Source: Mycolicibacterium sp. S2-37 (lineage in GTDB: Bacteria; Actinomycetota; Actinomycetes; Mycobacteriales; Mycobacteriaceae). Taken from it: a stretch of 64,000 bases of DNA. Both the position numbers and the translations under genes were made by a program. Below are positions 1-12,496 of this stretch, in pieces. Numbering within the stretch: the stretch's first letter is position 1; every line of letters begins with the position of its first letter. The stretch is from the NCBI RefSeq assembly GCF_017352375.1, contig NZ_JAFEVR010000004.1, positions 868,001 to 932,000 of the forward strand, read 5' to 3'. The notes under the pieces were generated by a model. That model was not told the origin of the DNA and made no database searches. It was given only the letters and a program-made list of their open reading frames with translations.

Positions 1-628
1 AGCGGCTCTTGATCAGCCGGCACACCTCTTCGACGTCGAAGGGCTGCTCGGGGATCAGGGTCATGTGCGCGCCGGAGGCCAGCCCGGCGTTCAGCGCGAT
101 CCAGCCGGCGTGGCGGCCCATCACCTCGACGAGCATCACGCGCTGATGCGATTCGGCCGTGGAGTGCAGCCGGTCGATCGCCTCGCTGGCCACACCGAGA
201 GCGGTGTCGTGACCGAAAGTGACGTCGGTGCAGTCGATGTCGTTGTCGATGGTCTTCGGTACGCCCACCACCGGGACGTTCTCCTCGGACAGCCAGTGCG
301 CGGCGGTCAGGGTGCCCTCACCGCCGATGGGGATCAGCACGTCGATGCCGTTGTCGTCGAGAACCTGCTTGATCTGGTCCAGCCCGGCGCGCAGCTTGTC
401 CGGATGCACGCGCGCCGTACCGAGCACGGTGCCACCCTTGGCGAGCAGCCGGTCGTTGCGGTCGTCGTTGCGCAGCTGGATGCGCCGGTTCTCCAGCAGC
501 CCGCGCCAGCCGTCCTGGAAACCCACCACCGAGGAGCCGTATCGGACGTCGCAGGTGCGGACCACCGCCCGGATGACGGCGTTCAGGCCGGGACAGTCAC
601 CACCACCGGTGAGAACTCCAATGCGCAT
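1..628 (-). CDS. pfkA: 6-phosphofructokinase (partial, C-terminus outside window)
   Basis: ATP-dependent 6-phosphofructokinase, which phosphorylates fructose 6-phosphate in glycolysis in the cytoplasm. The N-terminal 209 residues are visible and the rest lies beyond the left edge. The protein opens with [16 protein letters not shown], the nucleotide-binding glycine turn. It continues with the GGEGT ATP-binding loop, the PKTIDNDID catalytic segment and the substrate loop EVMGRHAGW. The ATG at 628 gives the canonical family start. gatA follows in the same direction after 18 bases, so the two may be cotranscribed, as in M. tuberculosis (Rv3010c-Rv3011c). Identity is certain from motifs; the catalytic half of the sugar site cannot be inspected. 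Confidence 0.95.
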   Translation of the reverse strand, partial: MRIGVLTGGGDCPGLNAVIRAVVRTCDVRYGSSVVGFQDGWRGLLENRRIQLRNDDRNDRLLAKGGTVLGTARVHPDKLRAGLDQIKQVLDDNGIDVLIPIGGEGTLTAAHWLSEENVPVVGVPKTIDNDIDCTDVTFGHDTALGVASEAIDRLHSTAESHQRVMLVEVMGRHAGWIALNAGLASGAHMTLIPEQPFDVEEVCRLIKSR

Positions 629-646
629 GGTGTCCATCCTCCCCTG

Positions 647-2131
647 TCACAGCGCAGTTGGCAGTGGTCCTCGCGCAACTTCGTAGGCGGCGCCGACCCG
701 GTACAGGCGGTCGTCGGCCAACGCGGGCGCCATGATCTGCAGTCCCACGGGCAGATTGTCGTCCGGTGACAGGCCCGACGGCACCGACATACCGCAGTGT
801 CCGGCCAGGTTCAGCGGCAACGTGCACAGGTCGAACAGGTACATCGCGAGCGGATCGTCGATCTTCTCCCCGAGGCGGAACGCCGTGGACGGCGTGGCCG
901 GGGTGACCAGCACGTCGACCTTCTCGTAGGCGGCGTCGAGATCCCGCGCGATCAGCGTGCGCACCTTCTGCGCCTGGTTGTAATAGGCGTCGTAGTAGCC
1001 GGCCGACAACGCATACGTTCCGATCATGATGCGGCGCTTGACCTCCGGCCCGAAGCCCGCGGCACGCGTCAGCGCCATCACCTCTTCGGCGCTGTGGGTG
1101 CCGTCGTCGCCGACGCGCAGCCCGAAGCGCATGGCGTCGAAGCGCGCGAGATTCGACGACACCTCCGAAGGCAGGATCAGATAGTAGGCGGCCAGCGAGT
1201 GGTCGAAATTGGGGCAGTCGACCTCGGAAACCTCTGCGCCCAGCGCGGTCAGCTGGTCGACGGCGGCGGTGAACGACGACAGCACGCCGGCCTGATAGCC
1301 CTCGCCGCGCAGCTGCTTGACCACGCCGACCTTCACACCACGCAGGTCGCCGTGCGCGCCGGCACGGGCGGCGGCGACGACGTCGGGCACCTGGGCGTCG
1401 ACCGACGTCGAATCCTTGGGATCGTGGCCGGCGATCACCTCGTGCAGCAGCGCGGTGTCGAGCACGGTGCGGGCGCAGGGTCCGCCCTGATCCAGCGACG
1501 ACGCGCACGCGATGAGCCCGTAGCGCGACACCGTGCCGTAGGTGGGTTTGACCCCCACGGTCGAGGTGAGCGCGGCCGGCTGCCGGATCGACCCGCCGGT
1601 GTCGGTGCCGATGGCCAGCGGCGCCTGGAACGCGGCCAGCGCCGCCGCGCTGCCGCCGCCGGAGCCGCCGGGCACACGGTCGGTGTCCCAGGGGTTGCGG
1701 GTCGGCCCGTACGCCGAGTTCTCCGTCGAGCTGCCCATCGCGAACTCGTCCATATTGGTCTTGCCCAAAATCGGGATGCCCGCACTGCGCAACCGCACGG
1801 TGACGGTGGCGTCGTACGGCGAGCGCCAGCCCTCGAGGATCTTCGATCCGCACGTGGTCGGCGAGTCCGTGGTGGTGAACACGTCCTTGAGTGCTACCGG
1901 CACCCCGGCAAGCGCCGAGGGCAGCTGCTCTCCGGCGTCGACGGCGGCGTCGACGCGGGCGGCCGCTGCCAGCGCCTCGTCGGCCGAGACATGCAGGAAT
2001 GCGTGATAGCGCTCGTCGGTGGCGCCGATCTGGTCGATACAGGCCTGAGTCAGTTCGACCGACGAGATCTCCTTGGCGGCAATGCGGCCGGCCAGGGTGG
2101 CGGCGTCGGAGCGGATGAGCTCGCTGGTCAT
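647..2131 (-). CDS. gatA: Glutamyl-tRNA(Gln)/aspartyl-tRNA(Asn) amidotransferase subunit A
   Basis: GatA hydrolyses glutamine and passes the ammonia to GatB, which amidates mischarged Glu-tRNA(Gln) or Asp-tRNA(Asn). The 494 residues match the family length. The amidase-signature triad is visible as Lys82 (ALKDVF), cis-Ser157 in [11 protein letters not shown] and nucleophile Ser181 in [11 protein letters not shown]. The ATG at 2131 overlaps the gatC TGA in an ATGA junction, which indicates translational coupling in the order gatC-gatA. gatB is not in the window; in mycobacteria it is encoded a few genes away. Nothing unusual was seen. Confidence 0.97.
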   Translation of the reverse strand: MTSELIRSDAATLAGRIAAKEISSVELTQACIDQIGATDERYHAFLHVSADEALAAAARVDAAVDAGEQLPSALAGVPVALKDVFTTTDSPTTCGSKILEGWRSPYDATVTVRLRSAGIPILGKTNMDEFAMGSSTENSAYGPTRNPWDTDRVPGGSGGGSAAALAAFQAPLAIGTDTGGSIRQPAALTSTVGVKPTYGTVSRYGLIACASSLDQGGPCARTVLDTALLHEVIAGHDPKDSTSVDAQVPDVVAAARAGAHGDLRGVKVGVVKQLRGEGYQAGVLSSFTAAVDQLTALGAEVSEVDCPNFDHSLAAYYLILPSEVSSNLARFDAMRFGLRVGDDGTHSAEEVMALTRAAGFGPEVKRRIMIGTYALSAGYYDAYYNQAQKVRTLIARDLDAAYEKVDVLVTPATPSTAFRLGEKIDDPLAMYLFDLCTLPLNLAGHCGMSVPSGLSPDDNLPVGLQIMAPALADDRLYRVGAAYEVARGPLPTAL

Positions 2132-2427
2132 TCGGGCTCCCCCAGGATGCGCGGAACGGCGAAGCGGCCGTCGGCCACCCTGGGCGCGGCGTCGAGGGCC
2201 TGATCCTGACCCAGGGACGGCTCGACGGTGTCCGGGCGGGTCACGTTCACGACGGTCAGCGGATTGTCGGTGGCTTCCACGCCGGTCACGTCCACGGCCT
2301 GGATCGCGCCCACATGGCCCAGGATGGCGTCGAGCTGACCGGCGAAGCTGTCGAGCTCGCTGTCGGTCAGCGCCAACCGGGCCAGGCGCGCGAGGTGGGC
2401 CACCTCGTCTCGGGAGATCTGCGACAC
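2128..2427 (-). CDS. gatC: Glutamyl-tRNA(Gln) amidotransferase subunit C
   Basis: GatC is the small subunit that wraps around GatA and GatB and stabilises the amidotransferase. Starting at the GTG at 2427 gives 99 residues beginning MSQISRDEV, the usual size and start of mycobacterial GatC; frames reading further upstream would run into the divergent ACT-domain gene. The typical segments [12 protein letters not shown] and the C-terminal FAVPRIL are present. The TGA overlaps the gatA ATG by 4 bases. About 57 bases separate it from the divergent neighbour and must hold both promoters. Confidence 0.95.
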   Translation of the reverse strand: MSQISRDEVAHLARLARLALTDSELDSFAGQLDAILGHVGAIQAVDVTGVEATDNPLTVVNVTRPDTVEPSLGQDQALDAAPRVADGRFAVPRILGEPE

Positions 2428-2484
2428 GACCACGCAGCCTAGTCCCTGCGCTCGAGTCGCTTCGCCGCCGAGGCCCGTGCGACA

Positions 2485-3153
2485 GTGGTCGCCGTGCCCT
2501 CCTATCTGCTGCGGGTCGAACTCGAAGACCGGCCCGGCCGCCTCGGCTCGCTGGCCGTGGCGCTCGGTTCGGTGGGCGCCGACATCCTCTCGCTCGACGT
2601 CGTCGAACGCGGCGCCGGCTTCGCGATCGACGATTTGGTGGTCGAGTTGCCCGCCGGCACGATGCCGGACATGGTGATCACCGCCGCGGAGATGCTGCCC
2701 GGCGTGCGGGTCGACACCATCCGTCCACACACCGGTCTGCTGGAGGCGCACCGCGAACTCGAGCTGATCGACCACACCGCCGCCGCCCCGGGAAAGGCCG
2801 CGAAGTTACAGGCGTTCGCCGACGAGGCGCCTCGGGTGCTGCGGGTCGGCTGGTGCACCGTGGTGCGGTTGACCGAATCCGGAATCGAGCGGATCGCCGG
2901 AAGTCACGGCGCACCGGAGACGCAGGCCGGCTCGGCGCCGTGGCTGCCGCTCGCGCACGCCGCCGCGCTGGACGCCACCGCCGACTGGGTGCCGCAGGTG
3001 TGGCGCGACATGGATACGACGCTGGCCGCCGCGCCGCTCGGCGACGACCGGACCGCAGTGGTGCTGGGCCGGCCGGGCGGGCCGGCGTTCCGGCCCTCCG
3101 AGGTGGCGCGCCTGGGCTATCTGACAGGTATCGTCGCGACGATCCTGCGCTGA
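2485..3153 (+). CDS. ACT-domain protein (Rv3013-like)
   Basis: Conserved actinobacterial protein of 222 residues with an N-terminal ACT domain (about residues 5-75: [20 protein letters not shown]...). ACT domains usually bind amino acids or other small ligands and regulate enzymes; no catalytic domain is recognised in the C-terminal half, which contains a conserved APWLPL...AAALDA...[11 protein letters not shown] stretch. It lies divergent from gatC exactly as Rv3013 does in M. tuberculosis. The start may be GTG 2485 or the in-frame GTG 2494. It ends one base before the convergent zinc-ribbon gene. The ligand is unknown. Confidence 0.85.
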   Translation: MVAVPSYLLRVELEDRPGRLGSLAVALGSVGADILSLDVVERGAGFAIDDLVVELPAGTMPDMVITAAEMLPGVRVDTIRPHTGLLEAHRELELIDHTAAAPGKAAKLQAFADEAPRVLRVGWCTVVRLTESGIERIAGSHGAPETQAGSAPWLPLAHAAALDATADWVPQVWRDMDTTLAAAPLGDDRTAVVLGRPGGPAFRPSEVARLGYLTGIVATILR

Positions 3154-3154
3154 C

Positions 3155-3409
3155 TCAGCCGCTGGCCGGGACCGGGTAGCGGTCGTTGACGTCGGCGTTG
3201 GTGTCCTTACGTGCGCAGTGGGCGCAACAGAAGATCGCCTCTTCGGTCTCGATGCCGTGGCCGAGGATGCGGCAGCCGCAGTGTGCGCATTCGGGCGCCA
3301 CCTGCATGGCCGCGCATTCGATGCTGTCGAAGGTCGCGCTGCGCCCGTCGGCCCACGTCACGGTGAACGCCTTGTCGTAGTGGTTGCCGCAGGTATCGCA
3401 CGTCGCCAT
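3155..3409 (-). CDS. Small cysteine-rich metal-binding (prokaryotic metallothionein-like) protein
   Basis: An 84-residue protein with a Cys-x2-Cys pair at residues 4-7, further CxxCxC and CCxxC clusters (APECAHCGCRILGH, FCCAHCARK) and several His residues. The spacing suggests one or two bound zinc or other thiophilic metal ions, as in the small mycobacterial proteins often labelled prokaryotic metallothionein. It is transcribed divergently from the hemerythrin-like gene. Both could belong to a stress or metal response, but only the neighbouring gene shows a recognisable promoter. The exact metal and role are unknown. Confidence 0.75.
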   Translation of the reverse strand: MATCDTCGNHYDKAFTVTWADGRSATFDSIECAAMQVAPECAHCGCRILGHGIETEEAIFCCAHCARKDTNADVNDRYPVPASG

Positions 3410-3486
3410 GGGAAGGTCGCTCCTCGCTCAGTGGAAATCTGGTCCCGTTGGGGGTTCCCGGGTGGCCGGTCGCCAAACCGCCGGCA

Positions 3487-3513
3487 GTTTTGAATCGGCG
3501 GCCGCCCGGGTAT
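3487..3513 (+). promoter_or_regulatory. SigF-type promoter for the hemerythrin-like gene
   Basis: GTTT at 3487-3490, a 17-base spacer and GGGTAT at 3508-3513 match the mycobacterial SigF consensus (GTTT, N15-17, GGGTA). The site lies 65 bases upstream of the GTG start at 3579 and points towards it. The match is read directly; regulation by SigF is inferred. Confidence 0.6.
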
Positions 3514-3578
3514 CGGATGGGCGGCGCACAGCCCCCCGCGCCGATTCGTTCCACCACCGACATGCGGAGGTTTCTCGC

Positions 3579-6265
<2,687 letters not shown>

Positions 6266-6324
6266 TCACGCAGGCTATCGAAAGGGGCTGACGAGTCGGC
6301 CGAACACGTCATAGCCTGGCGACC

Positions 6325-6720
6325 GTGCCGCATCCGATCATGTTCCGCGACGACGATCCCGGCCTGGCCGAGGTGCGCGAGATCGCGCTAAGTTTCCCGG
6401 AGGCGATCGAGAAGGTGTCGCACGGCTGGCCGGGCTTCTTCGCCGCGAAGATGTTCGCGATGTACGGCGGCAGCACCAAGGAGTCCGGTCCGATGACCAC
6501 CGTGCCGCACTGTGTCATGGTCAAGGTCGACGAGTCCGACCGCGACGCCCTGCAGGCCGACCAGCGGTTCTTCTACCCCGCCTATCTCGGCGCCTCGGGG
6601 TGGCTGGGTCTCGACTTCACCAGGGCCGACGTCGACTGGGAGGAAGTGCGTGAACTCGTCGACGCGAGCTTCCGGTTGGTCGCCCCGCGCAGATTGGTCA
6701 ACACGCTCGACGGAGTCTGA
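6325..6720 (+). CDS. MmcQ/YjbR-family protein
   Basis: A 131-residue protein of the MmcQ/YjbR (DUF419) fold, seen from LSFPEAIEKVSHGWPGFFAAKMFA near the N-terminus, the central VMVKV strand and FYPAYLGASGWLGLDF. The fold resembles a double-wing DNA-binding or CyaY-like domain; biochemical function is not established. The GTG at 6325 is used; an in-frame ATG at 6340 would remove five residues. It precedes an acyl-CoA synthetase gene on the same strand by 39 bases, and the two are absent from the corresponding M. tuberculosis position as I remember it. Confidence 0.75.
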   Translation: MPHPIMFRDDDPGLAEVREIALSFPEAIEKVSHGWPGFFAAKMFAMYGGSTKESGPMTTVPHCVMVKVDESDRDALQADQRFFYPAYLGASGWLGLDFTRADVDWEEVRELVDASFRLVAPRRLVNTLDGV

Positions 6721-6759
6721 CCCCCGGGCGGGACAGGTCGTGGTTCGATCGGAGACACC

Positions 6760-8367
6760 ATGAGTTTCGCAAGCCCCTACCCCGCAGTCCACATTCCGGC
6801 GGCCAGCGTCTATGACTATCTGTTCTCCGACCTGACCGACGAGGATGCCCAGCGCATCGCGCTGATCGACGCCAAGACCGGCGAGCAGACGACGTACGGC
6901 GACATGCTCGCCCGCATCGATGCGTTCGCCGGTGCGCTGGCCGAGCGCGGCATCGGCGTGGGCGACGTCGTCGGCCTGCTGGCGCCGAACAGTTCGGCGT
7001 TCGCGATCGCCTTCCACGGCATCCTGCGCTCCGGTGCGACCGCAACGACCGTCAACGCGCTGTTCACCGCCAGAGACATCGCCAAACAGCTCTCCGATTC
7101 CCAGGCCACGATGCTGGTCACCGTCACCCCGCTCCTGCCGCAGGCCACCGAGGCCGCCGCGACCGTCGGCCTGGCCGACGACCGGTTGGTGGTGCTGGAC
7201 GGACCGGGCGCCGACACGGACGGCCACCCGAACGCCGCCGATCTGCTCAGTCCCGGTCGGCCGGCGCCCGAGGTGAGCTTCGACCCGGCGGTCCACATCG
7301 CGGTGCTGCCGTACAGCTCCGGCACGACCGGCAATCCCAAAGGCGTGATGCTCACCCATCGCAACCTGGTGGCCAACGTCGCGCAGATCCGGCCCGTGCA
7401 GGGCATGACCGCCGAGGACCGGATCCTGGCGGTGCTGCCGTTCTTCCACATCTACGGGATGACGGTGCTGCTCGACGCGGCGCTGCATGCGCGGGCGGCG
7501 CTGGTGATCATGCCCAGTTTCGACCTCACCGAGTTCCTCGCCAACATCGCGAACTACAAGTGCACGTTCGCGTTCATCGCGCCGCCGGTCGCCGTGGCGC
7601 TGGCCAAGCACCCGCTGGTCGACGACTACGACCTCTCGCCAATGCGCGGCATCATGTCCGGCGCGGCGCCGCTGGACGCCGACCTCGGTCGCGCGGTGGC
7701 CCAGCGGCTCGGCTGCGCGGTGGTGCAGGGCTACGGGATGAGTGAGCTCAGCCCGGTCAGCCACGTCACGCCGTTCGACGGCGGAAAGGAGTTGGTCGGC
7801 ACGGTCGCGCCGCTGTCGTCGAGCGGCTGGACGGTGCCGAACTCGGAGAGCAAGCTGATCGATTCCGAGACCGGCGCCGAGATCGACCTGCCGACAAGCG
7901 GTTTGAGCGCGACGGGCGAGCTGTGGTTCCGAGGCCCCAACGTGATGGCGGGCTACCTCAACAACGAGGAGGCCACCAGGGAGACCATCGACGACGACGG
8001 CTTCCTGCACACCGGCGACCTGGCCCAGGTCGATGAGCACGGCTGCGTGTACATCGTCGACCGGCTCAAGGAGCTGATCAAGTACAAGGGTTACCAGGTG
8101 CCGCCGGCCGAACTCGAAGCCGTTCTGCTCAGCCATGATTCGATCGCCGATGCGGCGGTCATCGGCGTCGTGGACACCGAGTCGGGTGAAGAGGTCCCCA
8201 AGGCGTTCGTGGTGCGCCAGCCCGACACGTCGCTGACCGAGGCCGAGGTGATGGAGTTCGTCGCGGGCCAGGTCGCGCCGTACAAGAAGGTCCGCCAGGT
8301 CGAATTCATCGACGCGATCCCGAAGTCGGCCTCGGGCAAGATCCTGCGCAAGGACCTCAAGCGCTAG
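6760..8367 (+). CDS. Acyl-/aryl-CoA synthetase (4-coumarate-CoA ligase-like, FadD type)
   Basis: A 535-residue adenylate-forming enzyme that activates a carboxylic acid with ATP and CoA. Visible motifs are the phosphate loop YSSGTTGNPKGV (about residues 184-195), GYGMSE, GELWFRGPNVM, the hinge HTGDL...VDRLKELIKYKG and catalytic Lys527 in SASGKILRKDL. The overall sequence looks more like the 4-coumarate ligase branch than long-chain FadD, so an aromatic or medium-chain substrate is possible. It has no counterpart at this position in M. tuberculosis and may be a species-specific gene. It converges with the next gene, with 14 bases between the stops. Confidence 0.87.
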   Translation: MSFASPYPAVHIPAASVYDYLFSDLTDEDAQRIALIDAKTGEQTTYGDMLARIDAFAGALAERGIGVGDVVGLLAPNSSAFAIAFHGILRSGATATTVNALFTARDIAKQLSDSQATMLVTVTPLLPQATEAAATVGLADDRLVVLDGPGADTDGHPNAADLLSPGRPAPEVSFDPAVHIAVLPYSSGTTGNPKGVMLTHRNLVANVAQIRPVQGMTAEDRILAVLPFFHIYGMTVLLDAALHARAALVIMPSFDLTEFLANIANYKCTFAFIAPPVAVALAKHPLVDDYDLSPMRGIMSGAAPLDADLGRAVAQRLGCAVVQGYGMSELSPVSHVTPFDGGKELVGTVAPLSSSGWTVPNSESKLIDSETGAEIDLPTSGLSATGELWFRGPNVMAGYLNNEEATRETIDDDGFLHTGDLAQVDEHGCVYIVDRLKELIKYKGYQVPPAELEAVLLSHDSIADAAVIGVVDTESGEEVPKAFVVRQPDTSLTEAEVMEFVAGQVAPYKKVRQVEFIDAIPKSASGKILRKDLKR

Positions 8368-8381
8368 ATGGCGACGCGCGC

Positions 8382-9392
8382 TCAGATGGCGTCCGGGTCG
8401 TCGGCGAACGCGTCGGCGGTGCGCTGGGCGAGTTCGACGGCGATGCGCGCCCATTCCGGAGTGGCCGCGGCCAGCCCGCAGGCCGGGGTGACACCGATGC
8501 GTTCACGCAGCACCGAGCGCGGGAAGCCGAGCCGGTCGGTCAACGTCGTCGCGGCCTCGGCCACCTGCTCGACCGACGGTCTCGCCGCAGGTGCGGCGGA
8601 GGGGACGATGCCGAGCACGACGGTGCGGCCTGATTCGACGAATTCGCCGATGCCGTCCAGGTCCTCAGCGGTGAGCGAAGCGGCGTCGACGGATACTGCG
8701 TGAACGCCACTGCGCTGCAACAGCTTCCACGGCAACCCGTCTGCACAGCTGTGCAGCAGCACCTCGCCGCCGACGGTCGCGACGCACTCGTCGAGCAACT
8801 GGGTGGCCACCGCTTCGTCGACGGGGTGCACCGGGGTGAAGCGGGTGACACCGCTGAGCCGGCCCGCCAGGGCGGCCGGCAGCAGGGGCTCGTCGAACTG
8901 CGCGACCACCGTCGCCTCGAGCCGACGGGACACCTCGGCCCGGTGCAGCGCCAGACCCTCGGCCAACGACGCGGCCAGATCGCGGACCGCACCGGTATCG
9001 GTGATCGCTCTGTGCCCGCCGGGCAGCTCGAGTTCGGCGGCCAGCGTGATCGGTCCCGGCGCCTGGACTTTGACGGTGCGCCCGGCACCGCGCAGACCGG
9101 CCTTCTCCCAGGCCTCCTCGAGCGCGTCGATGTCTTCGTCGAGCAGGCTGGCCGCGCGGCGGACCACGCTGCTGCGCCCGGAGGCGATCCGGTAGCCGCG
9201 GGGGACGGTGTCGATGCCGATGTCGACCAGCAGGGCGCCCGCCCGTCCGATGATGTCGGCGCCGACGCCGCGCGCCGGGATCTCGACCAGATGCGGCAGG
9301 GTGTGCAGTTCGCCGACGACGACGTCGGCAGCCTGACGGGGGACTGCGTTGGGCCACGACCCGATGCCGGTCGCGGCGGCATAGGCGCTCAC
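8382..9392 (-). CDS. Cobalamin-independent methionine synthase-like protein (Rv3015c-like)
   Basis: A 336-residue protein related to the C-terminal catalytic (TIM-barrel) half of MetE. Seen are GIGSWP near the start, VKVQAPGPITLA, VAQFDEPLLPAAL, VLLHSCADGLPWKLL and the ending VTPACGLAAATPEWA. These correspond to MetE zinc and substrate regions (HSC, and TPACGL for the last Cys), so a metal-dependent methyl or thiol transfer is plausible, but it is much shorter than MetE. Start GTG 9392 (VSAYAAATG) was chosen; GTG 9401 would add three residues. It occupies the Rv3015c position next to lpqA. The substrate is unknown. Confidence 0.8.
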   Translation of the reverse strand: MSAYAAATGIGSWPNAVPRQAADVVVGELHTLPHLVEIPARGVGADIIGRAGALLVDIGIDTVPRGYRIASGRSSVVRRAASLLDEDIDALEEAWEKAGLRGAGRTVKVQAPGPITLAAELELPGGHRAITDTGAVRDLAASLAEGLALHRAEVSRRLEATVVAQFDEPLLPAALAGRLSGVTRFTPVHPVDEAVATQLLDECVATVGGEVLLHSCADGLPWKLLQRSGVHAVSVDAASLTAEDLDGIGEFVESGRTVVLGIVPSAAPAARPSVEQVAEAATTLTDRLGFPRSVLRERIGVTPACGLAAATPEWARIAVELAQRTADAFADDPDAI

Positions 9393-9444
9393 TCGTTTCA
9401 CCCTATTCCACGTGGATACCCTCGTGTCCGGGAAGGGGACGGCC

Positions 9445-10074
9445 ATGATCGCACGGGCACTGCTCTCCGTGGTGGCTGTGCTTACGACGGGCTGCGTGTC
9501 GCTGGTCGGCGGGACCGCGGTGCGCCCGGTGCCCGGTCTGGACGATGATTCCCGCTCCCCCGTCGACGTCGACATGGTGCTCCTGGAACAGGCACAGATG
9601 CAGGCGATCACCGGGGCGGGCGACGACCTATCGATCATCCCCAGCATGGACGGCAAGATCCCCGTCGACATCGAGCCGCTGATGAAGACGGTCGCATCGC
9701 AGTGCGCATGGGTGTTCGCCGAGTCGCAGACCTTCGGTGACGAGGTCGAGGAATTCCACAAGACGTCGTTTCAGTACCCACCCGAAGGCGGGTTGATCTC
9801 GCAGGGCGCTGCGGGCTACCGCGACGCCGAGACGGCCCGCAGGGCGTTCGACGGTCTGGTCACCCGCATCGGGGATTGCGAGGCGACCGCCGACGGACCG
9901 GGTTACGTCGGAACCCTCACCGTGGCAACGGATTCGGTGCAGACCCGTCCGGGTGCCTGCGGCCGCGACTACCGCGTGAAGTCCGCCGTGCTGGTGGAGG
10001 TGACGTTCTGCTCGTTCTCCGAGGCGATTCCGGACATAGTCATGACGAACATCCTTGCGAAGGTGCCGGAGTAG
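9445..10074 (+). CDS. lpqA: LpqA-like lipoprotein with PknH-type sensor domain
   Basis: An exported lipoprotein of 209 residues. The start ATG 9445 follows a GGAAGGGGAC ribosome site; an upstream in-frame GTG at 9412 would add 11 residues. The signal peptide MIARALLSVVAVLTTGC ends at Cys17, although the -3 residue Thr is an imperfect lipobox. The mature part has Cys-rich spacing and the DIEPLMKTVASQC...VFAES pattern of the PknH-like extracellular domain found in many mycobacterial lipoproteins. Position next to the Rv3015c-like gene supports LpqA (Rv3016). The M. tuberculosis esx/PPE insert that follows lpqA is absent here. Confidence 0.75.
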   Translation: MIARALLSVVAVLTTGCVSLVGGTAVRPVPGLDDDSRSPVDVDMVLLEQAQMQAITGAGDDLSIIPSMDGKIPVDIEPLMKTVASQCAWVFAESQTFGDEVEEFHKTSFQYPPEGGLISQGAAGYRDAETARRAFDGLVTRIGDCEATADGPGYVGTLTVATDSVQTRPGACGRDYRVKSAVLVEVTFCSFSEAIPDIVMTNILAKVPE

Positions 10075-10108
10075 GCCTGCACCCTGACCACGGATCGAGG
10101 CTGCGATA

Positions 10109-10154
10109 GTAACGCCAGGGCGAGAAATCGCGTCGGATAGCGCCGTAGCGTTAC
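10109..10154. terminator. Candidate bidirectional terminator between lpqA and mnmA
   Basis: GTAACGC at 10109-10115 is the exact inverted complement of GCGTTAC at 10148-10154. An inner GGCG/CGCC pair (10119-10122 with 10141-10144) extends the stem with a bulge. It lies between two convergent genes in a 108-base gap with no other feature. There is no U tract, as usual in mycobacteria. Confidence 0.4.
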
Positions 10155-10182
10155 CGTCGGCGGGCCGACTACGCCTGGACGG

Positions 10183-11256
10183 TTACCCAGCCGCACCGAT
10201 CGTCGCGCTGCCCAGCACCTCGTCGCCGGACGGATCGGGCCGGTAGAGCACCATGGTCTGGCCCGCGGCGACCCCTCGCAGTGGCTGCCGCAGCTCGACC
10301 GTCAACTCAGCGCCGTCAGAAGACGCGACCGCGTCGGCCAGGCCACCGTGTGCGCGCACCTGTACCTGACACTCCACCGGACCGGTGAACCCCGTCCCCG
10401 ACGTGAACACCGGCCGCTCCCCCCGCAGCCGCCACACGTCGAGATCTTCGGCGGAACCCACCCGCACCGTGCCAGTCTGCGCATCGATGCCCGTCACGTA
10501 CCGCGGCTGACCGTCCGGACCCGGGCCCGCGATTCCCAGGCCCTTGCGTTGTCCGATCGTGAAACCGTGCACGCCATCGTGTTCGGCGAGCTGGGTGCCG
10601 CCGGCGTCGACGACCGCGCCGCGTCGCACCCCGATGCGCGCGCCCAGGAAGGCTCGGGTGTCGCCCGACGGGATGAAGCAGATGTCGTGGCTGTCCGGCT
10701 TGTCGGCGACCGCGAGACCGCGGCGGGCCGCCTCCTCGCGGATCTGCGCCTTGGGCGTGTCCCCGATCGGGAACACCGCGTGCCGCAATTGATCGGCGGT
10801 CAGCACGCCCAGCACGTACGACTGATCCTTGTCCGCATCAACAGCCCGCCGCAGCCGGCCATCGGTGAGCCGGGCGTAGTGCCCCGTCGCCAACGCGTCG
10901 AAGCCCAGGGCCAGCGCCCGGCCCGCCAGCGCGGAGAACTTGATCTTCTCGTTGCAGCGCACGCACGGATTGGGCGTCTCTCCGCGCGCGTAGGACGCCA
11001 CGAAGTCGTCGATGACGTCGTCCTTGAAACGATCCGCGAAGTCCCAGACGTAGAACGGAATGTCGAGCACATCGGCGACGCGGCGTGCATCCCCGGCGTC
11101 CTCTTTGGAACAGCAGCCCCGCGACCCGGTGCGCAGCGTGCCCGGCGCAGCGGACAGCGCCAGATGTACCCCGACGACGTCGTGTCCCGCGTCGACCATG
11201 CGGGCCGCGGCGACCGAAGAGTCGACGCCGCCGCTCATCGCGGCCAGAACACGCAC
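10183..11256 (-). CDS. mnmA: tRNA-uridine 2-sulfurtransferase MnmA
   Basis: MnmA adenylates and thiolates U34 of Lys, Glu and Gln tRNAs. With the GTG at 11256 the protein has 357 residues and starts [18 protein letters not shown], which contains the PP-loop SGGVDSS (8-14). The catalytic cysteines are visible: Cys101 in [12 protein letters not shown] and Cys193 in [11 protein letters not shown]. The GTG overlaps the last base of the iscS stop (TAGTG), so the sulfur-donor gene and the sulfur-user gene are translationally linked. This is the Rv3025c-Rv3024c arrangement of M. tuberculosis. Confidence 0.96.
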   Translation of the reverse strand: MRVLAAMSGGVDSSVAAARMVDAGHDVVGVHLALSAAPGTLRTGSRGCCSKEDAGDARRVADVLDIPFYVWDFADRFKDDVIDDFVASYARGETPNPCVRCNEKIKFSALAGRALALGFDALATGHYARLTDGRLRRAVDADKDQSYVLGVLTADQLRHAVFPIGDTPKAQIREEAARRGLAVADKPDSHDICFIPSGDTRAFLGARIGVRRGAVVDAGGTQLAEHDGVHGFTIGQRKGLGIAGPGPDGQPRYVTGIDAQTGTVRVGSAEDLDVWRLRGERPVFTSGTGFTGPVECQVQVRAHGGLADAVASSDGAELTVELRQPLRGVAAGQTMVLYRPDPSGDEVLGSATIGAAG

Positions 11257-12449
11257 TACTCGGCCACCCCCGCCGCTGCCAGCGCAGCCTGCCGCGCCCG
11301 CTCCACCGCCGCGGGCAGCACCTCGAGTACCGCGTCCACGTCGGCGTCGGTGCTCGTATGACCGAGCGACAGCCGCAGCGATCCGCGCGCAGTGGCCGCG
11401 TCGGCGCCCATCGCGGTCAGCACGTGCGACGGCTGCGCCACGCCCGCGGTGCACGCCGAACCCGTCGAGCATTCGATTCCCTTGGCATCCAACAGCATCA
11501 GCAGCGAATCGCCCTCACAGCCGCGGAACGTGAAATGCGCGTTGCCCGGCAACCGGTCCTCCCGGGACCCGTTGATGTCCACATCGTCGATCGTCGACAG
11601 CACACCCTCGATCAGCCTGTCCCGCAATGCAGCGACCCGCGAACGGAACGCGTCCAGACCTTCCACCGCCACCCGTGCGGCGGCTGCCATCGCCACCGCC
11701 GCAGCGACATCCGGTGTGCCGGAACGCACGTCGCGTTCCTGACCGCCGCCGTGCAGCAGCGGCACGCATGCGGTGTCCCGGCGCAACAACAGCGCCCCCA
11801 CCCCGGTGGGACCACCGAACTTGTGTGCGGCCACACTCATCGCCGACAGTCCGCTGGCTCCGAAGTCCACCGGCAGCGCGCCGACGGCCTGCACGGCGTC
11901 GCTGTGCATCGGCACCCCGAACTCGGCCGCGACGGCCGCCAGCTCGGCGATCGGCTGCACGGTCCCGACCTCGTTGTTGGCCCACATGACCGACACCAGG
12001 GCTACGTCGTCACCGTCCTGCAGTGCCTGGCGCAGCGCCGCGGCGGACACGATCCCGTAGGCGTCGACCGGCAGCCAGGTCACTTCGGCACCCTCGTGTT
12101 CGACCAGCCATTCGACCGCGTCGAGCACGGCGTGATGCTCGATCGGGGTGGTGACGATCCTGCGCCGCTGCGCCGAGGCGTCCCGGCGCGCCCAGAAGAT
12201 GCCCTTCACCGCGAGGTTGTCACTCTCGGTACCGCCGGCGCAGAAGATGACCTCCGACGGGCGGGCGCCGAGCAGTTGGGCCAGCGTCTCGCGAGACTCC
12301 TCGGTGCGGCGGCGCGCCAGCCGGCCCGCGCCGTGCAGCGACGACGCGTTGCCGACGATGGCCAGTGCAGCCGTCATCGCCTCGATGGCAGCGGGGTGCA
12401 TCGGGGTGCTGGCGGCATGATCGAGGTAGACCGACTTCGACGAGGTCAT
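11256..12449 (-). CDS. iscS: Cysteine desulfurase
   Basis: A PLP enzyme that converts cysteine to alanine and a protein-bound persulfide for tRNA thiolation and Fe-S cluster work. The 397 residues show the class V aminotransferase fold: YLDHAASTP at the N-terminus, [12 protein letters not shown] Lys210 in [10 protein letters not shown] and the active-site Cys333 on a loop with SACTAG. It lies directly upstream of mnmA on the same strand with a 1-base overlap, implying that it delivers sulfur to MnmA. It corresponds to Rv3025c. Confidence 0.95.
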   Translation of the reverse strand: MTSSKSVYLDHAASTPMHPAAIEAMTAALAIVGNASSLHGAGRLARRRTEESRETLAQLLGARPSEVIFCAGGTESDNLAVKGIFWARRDASAQRRRIVTTPIEHHAVLDAVEWLVEHEGAEVTWLPVDAYGIVSAAALRQALQDGDDVALVSVMWANNEVGTVQPIAELAAVAAEFGVPMHSDAVQAVGALPVDFGASGLSAMSVAAHKFGGPTGVGALLLRRDTACVPLLHGGGQERDVRSGTPDVAAAVAMAAAARVAVEGLDAFRSRVAALRDRLIEGVLSTIDDVDINGSREDRLPGNAHFTFRGCEGDSLLMLLDAKGIECSTGSACTAGVAQPSHVLTAMGADAATARGSLRLSLGHTSTDADVDAVLEVLPAAVERARQAALAAAGVAE

Positions 12450-12496
12450 AGCCCGTCCAGGATAGCCGTCGCCGGCGGGCGGCCCGGACGGCCGGC

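Noticed and set aside
797..2203. Long open frame opposite gatA
   Set aside because: It mirrors gatA in a high-GC genome, is rich in Arg, Gly and His, and has no recognisable domain. The same applies to the long frames opposite the acyl-CoA synthetase (6388-8454), etfA/etfB (20080-21897), eccCa1 (42778-45276) and eccD1 (46776-49064).
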